NCBI GenBank assembly: GCA_035771175.1
Contig: CM069605.1
Span: forward strand, 19,523,788 to 19,587,787
Source: Paratinospora sagittata
Taxonomy: Eukaryota; Streptophyta; Magnoliopsida; Ranunculales; Menispermaceae
DNA length: 64,000 bases
Direction of reading: 5' to 3'
The notes below the pieces were generated by a model. That model did not search any database, had not been told where the DNA came from, and worked only from the letters and a program-made list of their open reading frames with translations. Each line of letters starts with the position of its first letter. The stretch's first letter is position 1. The translations under genes were made by a program, and so were the position numbers. Below, one piece after another: positions 57,474-64,000 of the stretch.

Positions 57474-57594
57474 AAATTACTAGTTTTCACTAATATCGTG
57501 TTCTTTAACTTTGATTTTAATTTAGATTTTTATATTTTGTTTTTATCCTCTGATCTTCTTTCTTAGTTTCAATTTTATTGGATTTCAAGAGTTT

Positions 57595-59160
57595 ATGCAA
57601 CGAGCAAGAAGTTTTGAAATCTTACCGTTCGATCTTGAAATTGAATGCACTTTTGGAAGACTAAGGCGTGAGGGAATAACAGAAATCGAAGCATTGGCGG
57701 ACGATCAACATCAGTTGACCTTGAGAGATTACTTCAAGCGGGTCATTAATGAGAATTATTCAAGCATAGTTCGTGTTCCTATCAACGAGTAAAATTTTGA
57801 GCTGAAACCGGCATTGATCTCGATGGTTCAACAACATCAGTATGGGGTTGTCTACTGAGGATCCTACTATCCACATCTTTACCTTCTTGGAGATGTGTGA
57901 TATAGTCAAGATGAATGGTATTACTGAGGACACCATATGATTGAGATTTTTTCCTTTTTCTCTAAGGGACAAAGCACGAGCATGGTTGCAATCTTTGCAA
58001 CTGGGGAGCATCGCAACTTTGCAAGAGATGGTACAGAAGTTTCTTCAAAAGTTCTTTCCACCCGCCAAAATCGCCCAACTACGAGCTGAAATTGGGCAAT
58101 TGAAGCAACTAGAGTCAGAATCTTTGTATGAGGCTTGGGAAAGATATAAGGAGATTTTAAGGAAGTGTCCTCAGCATGGATTCCAAGATTGGCTACAAAT
58201 TCAGCTTTTCTACAATGGTATGACATTTTCTACTCGGACACTAGTTGATGTGGCAGCCGGTGGATCATTGTTGACAAAGACGGCTACTGAGGCATTGAAC
58301 ATGTTGGAGGATATGGCTACCAACACATATGACGTTCCGAGTGCAAGTAAAGAAGGTGGCCGGTCTACATGAAGTTGATCCATTCACATCTCTCTCTACA
58401 CAGATGTCAAGCAGTACCAACCAACTTGTTGTGCTTACTATTGAAAATGCACAACCATATATTGAAAAGGTGATGGCTTTACATATGAGTTCTTCGGGGA
58501 ATGAAGCATATGAGGAGGAAGTTCAATATATTAGCAATCGGTGGTACAACTATAAAAGCAATCAAGGAGTTTCGAATCAATACCACCCAAGCATCAGAAA
58601 TCATGAGAACTTCTCCTATGCTAACACGAGGAATACATTGCAACCTCCACCCAGTTTTTACAATCAAGCTCAAGAAAAGAAGTCATCGTTGGATGATATG
58701 TTGGGGTCGTTTATGATGGAAACTAGAGCATTTATCAAGAATTTGGATGTACAAGTAGGGCAACTAGCTTCAAACATGAATGCCCAACAGAGGGGGTCAC
58801 TACCTAGCAACACTGAGGTAAACCCGAAAGAGAAATGCCAAGCTATTACCTAGAGAAGTGGAAAGGAAGTAAAGGGGGCTGATCCTGGCCTAACCACACC
58901 ACCACCACCCAATGAAGAGCATGAAGAGACAAGCACTGAGACCGAGCCAAATAAAGAAAAGGAAGTTGAGTCATCAAAGGAGGAGAGGCCACACGCAAGG
59001 CCATACCGGCCTGGTTCTATTACTTTCACAGATAACTCTCCTAAACTATCAACTCCTATTCCATTTCCTCAAAGATTTCAAAAGAATAAGCTTAACGAGC
59101 AATTCACCAAGTTTTTAGAAATTTTCAAAAGATTCACGTTAACATCCCTTTCGTAGATGT
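57595..59160 (+). pseudogene. Athila2 gag
   Basis: ATG at 57595 opens MQRARSFEILPFDLEIECTF. After a stop at 57790 and frame changes the central domain is well kept at 57938-58370: FPFSLRDKARAWLQSL, KFFPPAKIAQLRAEI, LYEAWERYKEILRKCP, GFQDWLQIQLFYNGM and VDVAAGGSLL. A frameshift near 58335 leads to VAGLHEVDPFTSLSTQ and the tail with NYKSNQ, QYHPSIRNHENFSY and LQPPPSF. Stop at 58852; then a Pro/Glu-rich linker and ITFTDNSPKL. This is the domain that Athila1 has lost. Confidence 0.85.
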
Positions 59161-59825
59161 ATTGGAGCAAATGCCAAACTACGTCAAGTTCATGAAAGAT
59201 GTGATGACAAAAAAGAGGAAGCTAGGGGACTACGAGACGGTGAAGCTTACTGAAGAATGTAGTGTGATACTACAAAAAAAGCTTCCTCAAAAGCTAAAAG
59301 ATCCAGAGAGTTTCACTATACCTTGCACCATTGGTTCTTTAAATTTTCATAAAGCTTTATGTGATTTAGGTGCTTTTGATGCCTTTGTCAATTTTCAGGA
59401 AATTAGGGCTTGGCGACGTGAAGCCAACTACAATATCTTTTCAACTAGCGGATCGATCATTTACATACCCTCGGGGTATCATTGAGGACGTGCTAGTGAA
59501 GGTGGACGAGTTCATCTTCCTAGTGGACTTTGTAGTTTTGGATATGGAGGAAGATGGTAATATTCCTCTTATACTTGGGCGACCATTCTTAGCTACCGGG
59601 AGAGCTTTGATAGATGTGCAACGTGGCGAGCTTACCTTACAAGTGAATGATGAAGAAGTGTTGTTCAACATATACAAGACTCTTAAATTCCCATGGGAAG
59701 GGAATGCATGTCACCTGATTGATGTAGCGGCGGTGGTTGATGCATGTGTGACTGAGGTCCATGTTGAAGCCACACAAAGAGATCCTTTAGAAAAGTGTCT
59801 TAGGAGTTTGATATCTAGGGATTAG
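59161..59825 (+). pseudogene. Athila2 protease
   Basis: MEQMPNYVKFMKDV, VKLTEECSVILQKKLP and IPCTIGS lead to LCDLGA, the catalytic segment. Directly after it a few bases are missing (about 59375), so the rest, PLSIFRKLGLGDVKPTTIS, LADRSFTYPRGIIEDVLVKV and LILGRPFLATGRALIDV, is in another frame until 59825. Confidence 0.85.
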
Positions 59826-62172
59826 GCGGTTCATGATGATGTCCAACATTATGCCTTAGCTCTTGAGGCCTAAAATCATGAGAGTAAGGCCACCGAAGTG
59901 GAAGACATTGAAGCTTCGTCACCACCTGAGATAGTAGAGTCATCATAGGAGTTGAAGCCCTTACCGGAGCATCTTCACTATACATTTTTGGTTGAGAAGT
60001 CTACTATGCCGGTCATCATATCATCGGTTTTGTCTAGTGTGGAAGAGGGGAAGCTATTACGCATCTTGAGAGAGTATAAATTTGCTTTGGCGTGGTCCAT
60101 TGCCGACATCAAGGGGATAAGTCCCTCCATTTGTACGCATAAGATCTTGATGGACGAATCTTACAAGTCTTCAATTGAGCATCAATGAAGGCTAAATTCA
60201 CCGATGAAAGAGGTTGTAAAAGCTAAAATATTAAAGTGGCTCAAGGCGAGAATCATATACGCCATTTCAGATAGTTTGTGGGGAAGTCCAGTTCAAGTGG
60301 TGCCCAACAAAAGGTGGTATGACTGTGGTGATAAATGATAAAAATGAGCCGATTTCTACTAGAACAATGACGGGTTGGAGAGTTTGCATAGACTACTGAA
60401 AGCTCAACAAGGCTACAAGGAAGGATCACTTTCCTCTTCCTTTTATTGATCAGATGCTAGATTGGTTAGTTGGCTTCCATTACTATTGTTCTTTAGACGG
60501 GTATTCGGGGTATAATCAGATAGCCATCGCCCATGAGGATCAAGAGAAGACTACATTTACTTGCCCGCATGGTACATTTGCTTTTCGGCGCATGTTGTTT
60601 GGATTATGTAATGCATCAACAACTTTTCAATTGTGCATGATGGCTATATTTTCTGATTTGGTGGAGGACATCATAGAAGTCTTCATGGATGATTTTTCGG
60701 TTTTTGGGTCCTCATTTGATCATTGCTTACATAACCTCTCCCTTGTGTTGAAGAGGTGTGAAAAAACAAACCTTGTGCTTAATTGGGAAAAATGTCACTT
60801 CATGGTGCATGAGGGGATTGTTCTTGGACGTTGGATTTCTTCTAAGGGGCTTGAGGTAGACAAGGCAAAAATTGTTACTATTGAAAAGCTTCCACATCTG
60901 AAGAGTGTTAAGGATATAAGGAGTTTCTTGGGGCATGCGGAGTTTCATAGAAGATTCATAAAGGATTTTTTCAAGATTCCTTAGCCTTTTTGCAACCTAC
61001 TTGAGAAAGAGACTCTATTTGTGTTTGATGAGCATTGTGAGGAAGCTTTTGAGTTGACCAAGAAAGCTTTGATATCAGCACCTATCATGGTGATACCAGA
61101 TTAGAGTGAACTGTTCGAGATCATGTATGATGCGAGCGACTATGCAATAGGAGCAATTCTTGGTCAAAAGGAGAGAGAAAAGATGTTTTCGCCATCTCCT
61201 ATGCTAGTAGGACACATGATGGGGCTCAACAAAATTACACTACAACCGAGAAGGAATTACTAGCGGTCGTCTTTTCTTGTGATAAGTTTAGATCCTACAT
61301 CACTGGGTTTAAAGTGATTGTATACACCGACCATGCCGCCATCCGCTACTTGTTTGAGAAGAAAGATGCAAAGCCTCAGTTGATTATATCGGTCCTCTTG
61401 CTTCAAGAATTTGATATGGAGATTAGGGACAAGAAAGGGAGTAAGAACGTAGTTGTGGATCACTTATGTCGGTTGCAACTACATGAGAAAGAAGACGTGG
61501 TACCTATTTTAAAAACGTTTTCGGGTGAGCAACTATATGGGCTATTTGTGAAACTTTCATGGTATGTCGACTATGTGAATTACTTGGCTAGTGGTGTCTT
61601 ACCTCCGGATCTATCATATGCAAGGAAGAAGAAGTTTCTACATGATGTGCACTTTTACCTTTGGGACGAGCCCTTGCTATTTAAGAGGTGTAATGATCAA
61701 ATTATTAGGAGGTGTGTACCGGAGGAGGAAGTGCAGTCTGTTCTCTATGATTGTCATTCGTTTCCATATGATAGTCACTTTGGGGCTACAAGGACAACGG
61801 GAAAGGTTATTCAAAATTACCTTACATTGTTTTGGGATAGTTATGCTTCTGTGAAGAATGTGGCCGAGGCCAACGTCTTGGTACTATTTTGAGGAGACAT
61901 GAGCAACCATTGACTAATATCTTGGAGGTGGAGCTATTTGACATTTGGGGCATAGATTTCATGGGACCATTTCCCTCTTTATGTGGGAAGACATATATTC
62001 TCTTGGCGGTTGACTACGTTTCTAAGTGGGTGGAAGTAATTTCCAGGACTACAAATGATGCTTGGTAGTGTTGAAGTTCCTTCAAAAGAACATTTTTACA
62101 CGTTTTGGCACACATCGGGCAATTATTAGTGATGAAGGATCCCACTTTTGTAACAAGGTCTTTAATGCACTA
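59826..62172 (+). pseudogene. Athila2 pol: RT, RNase H, integrase, 3' truncated
   Basis: LKPLPEHLHYTFL and WSIADIKGISPSICTHKILM, then the RT palm with FHYYCSLDGYSGYNQIAIA, FRRMLFGLCNASTTFQ and the active site FMDD (about 60687). RNase [13 protein letters not shown] and [15 protein letters not shown]. Integrase: HHCC region, broken ([12 protein letters not shown], then no clear CxxC). D segments are [12 protein letters not shown] and IISDEGSHF; the last segment before the break is FNALL. At least eight stops or frameshifts (59824, 60187, about 60330, 60981, 61104, about 61180, 61890, 62066). After the solo LTR at 62178 the integrase does not continue, so the element was cut there before the LTR came in. 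Confidence 0.85.
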
Positions 62173-62177
62173 CTTGT

Positions 62178-63528
62178 TGTTGACTGAAAACCGCAAGTGT
62201 ATGGTGACAGATAGTAGTAATAACCGATGAAAATCAGGTTGTCGTCCTCTGGGATTGTATACCTCACCAAATACTATTTTCACTAATCTTTAACTTTATC
62301 TAGTGAATCAAATTGTAGAATTTTAATTAAAGTAAACAACAATTTAATGTAATCAAACGAGTAAAGTGTTGAGAATATCAATATACATGAAAACCTAGAG
62401 AATCAACTTCACCTAACTTTCAATTATGTATTTTAGACGTGTTTATTATTAATTCCACTTTCTAGTCTATAAGTCAAAATCCCGGAGTTTCTAATTCCCT
62501 CTTTCGAGTGCCGAACTAGAATGAATCACCAAGAATAGGATCTCGACCTCTCGATAAAGATCTAATTCTTAGCAACCCATTATGCTTTGTAATTTTCCTA
62601 TAACTTCATGAAACTTTGTAAACCTCTCGATTCTACAATAATTTCATGTCATAATTCCCTTGTTCTAACATAGGAAACTCTCTCTCGAGTGCCGCCCTAT
62701 GTTTAAGATCAACTAATCCTTGGCCAAGAGATCAAAGGCATTAAGCACGGAGAATTACGAATAAACTAAGAAAATATCTTTAATAATAAACAAAACACAA
62801 AATCAAAACATAATTTCTAGTTTAGGATCCATCTCCTCTCTAGAACAAAAGATTAGTTCATAGCTTGAATGATCAAAACATAAGACATGGAGAAAAAAAC
62901 AATAGTAAACATGAATATCAAACTAGAAATCCTGGAACTTGAATCTTCTCTCTTGTTTCCAAGTTCAATCTTTGCCTTCCTATAGTTCCAGCCGTCTTCT
63001 TCTCTTTTCCAGTCCATCCTCCCTCAAAAACCCTAAAGTTTGATATATTATATGCTCCCTATGTCGTCCAAAAAATAAAAATAGAAAGTCACCTCTCTCC
63101 AAACGTTCCAAGTTGTAAAAACACAACTTGGGAAACACTCAACGCCACGGCGCTAACACCTCCAGCGCCGCAGCGCCCGGAACCGTGTAATGCTGCCTCA
63201 TCTGTGGACTTATAGCCGATTTTTGCCTCTTCTTGACTTGAGTTCTTCATGCTTTTCTTTTACACTTTCTTGTACATGTTCTTCTCATCCAAATCCATGA
63301 CTAATGCATCCAAACACCTACAAAACAAAGCAAATTAAGTTAATAACTCACTTAAGCATAGACTAAATCAAATTATAAACTAATTAACTAAAATAAGGCA
63401 AAAAAACCAAATTAATCCTAAACTAACAAATGTATTAAAACTAACATAAACTCATCAAACTAATGCATGAAATGTCCTAAAACATACCTAAAACATGCTC
63501 TAAAACCTATCTAAATATGCAACTATCA
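62178..63528 (-). mobile_element. Solo Athila-like LTR (family S), minus strand
   Basis: On the plus strand it runs from TGTTGACTGAAAACCGC to ATGCAACTATCA, 1351 bp. The perfect duplication CTTGT stands on both sides (62173-62177 and 63529-63533). It is the reverse of the LTR at 51825-53281, for example in the complement of GGACGACAACCTGATTTTCATCGG. Its GC-rich zone has AACGCCACGGCGCT (63141-63154) and AGCGCCGCAGCGCCC (63164-63178). Confidence 0.9.
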
Positions 63529-63533
63529 CTTGT

Positions 63534-63903
63534 TGAACAAATTTTCCTCATGTCCCTTACGAGAATATGTCCCTATTATGAAAGATTTTGATGATTACAA
63601 AACTACATTCTGTTTATGATATTATTGCACATATGGCATATCTAATCTTACTTGAAGGTTTCAAAGATTTAATGATGCATGGCGAACCTATTAAAGATCT
63701 TCTTGAAGACCATGATCATTTGAAGATGTTTAGTTGTATGATTAGATTATGATAGGTTGTTGGACATTCCATGTCATGTGATTCAGCAATATGCATGCCT
63801 GCATGTTTTAATCAATCGGTTGCATATTCAATTTAATCCCGTTACATTACGTTTTATCGAGCTTTAATCGAGAAATTTAAAACAACTTTTATAAAAGTCT
63901 TTT
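63534..63903 (+). other. Unassigned sequence before the hairpin repeat
   Basis: A frame of about 55 codons is open at 63562-63749 (HMAYLILLEGFKDLMMHGEP, then IKDLLEDHDHLKMF), with no recognisable domain. TTTTGATGATTACAAAA (63584-63600) occurs in the complement at about 18135. The remainder up to the hairpin is AT-rich. It may be the start of an LTR of the kind whose other parts are at 297-1183 and 9531-10912. Confidence 0.3.
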
Positions 63904-64000
63904 AGGACGCTAATGTTTTAGCAGCGCCCTCCTGGACTTGATAAGTCAGGGCCCTGATAAAATGTTAGGACACTCAAGGTTGACTTGATCTGATTAATAA
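63904..64000 (+). repeat. AGGACGCT hairpin motif, start of a second array
   Basis: AGGACGCT (63904-63911), spacer, AGCGCCCTC (63923-63931): the same motif as at 718-1018. It is followed by the palindrome CAGGGCCCTG (about 63947) and a degenerate next copy, AGGACACTCAAGG. The array probably continues beyond the window. Confidence 0.65.

Noticed and set aside
63534..63900. Continuation of Athila2 integrase after the solo LTR
   Set aside because: Integrase stops at FNALL before the CTTGT duplication. The sequence after the LTR does not give the segment expected next in any frame, so the element was already truncated there.
1..64000. Host protein-coding genes
   Set aside because: Looked for long exons, splice-joined frames and known domains on both strands; everything with a recognisable domain belongs to retroelements. 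Small or fast-evolving genes with introns cannot be excluded without transcripts.

Overview
The window looks like plant nuclear heterochromatin, most probably from an angiosperm (eudicot) with a repeat-rich genome. I see no host gene, no real tRNA or rRNA gene and no bacterial features. Almost every base that can be assigned belongs to LTR retrotransposons of plant lineages: Ty3/gypsy chromovirus of Tekay/Del type, Ty3/gypsy Athila type, and Ty1/copia with an initiator-Met type primer site. The rest belongs to a large foldback (inverted-repeat) array with tRNA-like promoters. Species cannot be fixed from the sequence alone.

Layout. 1-1188: end of an unknown Pro/Asn/Gln-rich reading frame running into an array of short hairpins (AGGACGCT ... 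AGCGCCCT). 1189-9525: an 8.3 kb array of about fifteen head-to-head palindromic units, bounded by TGTCACACCC/GGGTGTGACA and by a perfect 5-bp target duplication CTGAT. 9531-10912: downstream half of a copia-type LTR. 11748-14047: minus-strand solo chromovirus LTR (target duplication GTATC). 14595-18000: minus-strand copia-type element with a gag-like gene but no visible pol; its 314-residue ORF carries an internally duplicated gag module.

18190-47067 is a nest. A decayed chromovirus (G1) is split in its integrase zinc-finger region by an Athila element (Athila1, LTRs 19038-20541 and 42298-43821). Athila1 carries a solo LTR in gag (20988-22738, TCTTC duplication) and a solo chromovirus LTR (LTR A, 24314-37662) between its protease and polymerase regions. 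LTR A is split by a complete 10.6 kb chromovirus (element B, 25959-36569, CATGT duplication). B's two LTRs are nearly identical, and its gag-pol is spoiled by only one frameshift and one stop, so it is the youngest layer.

47068-56178 is a mosaic of truncated elements: a lone foldback copy, a chromovirus LTR fused to Athila gag-protease, a copia gag-pol with a solo Athila-like LTR inside it, and two more LTR fragments. 56179-62172 is a second, decayed Athila (Athila2), ending in another solo LTR (62178-63528, CTTGT duplication). The last hundred bases start the same hairpin motif seen at the beginning, so related hairpin-bearing sequence lies at both ends of the window.

These genes do not cooperate in a host pathway. 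Gag packages element RNA, the protease matures the polyprotein, RT/RNase H copies RNA to DNA and integrase inserts it; chromodomain and LTR sequences influence targeting and transcription. The parts most worth a second look are the foldback array, the AGGACGCT hairpin array and the duplicated-gag element. All lengths and identities were judged by eye.
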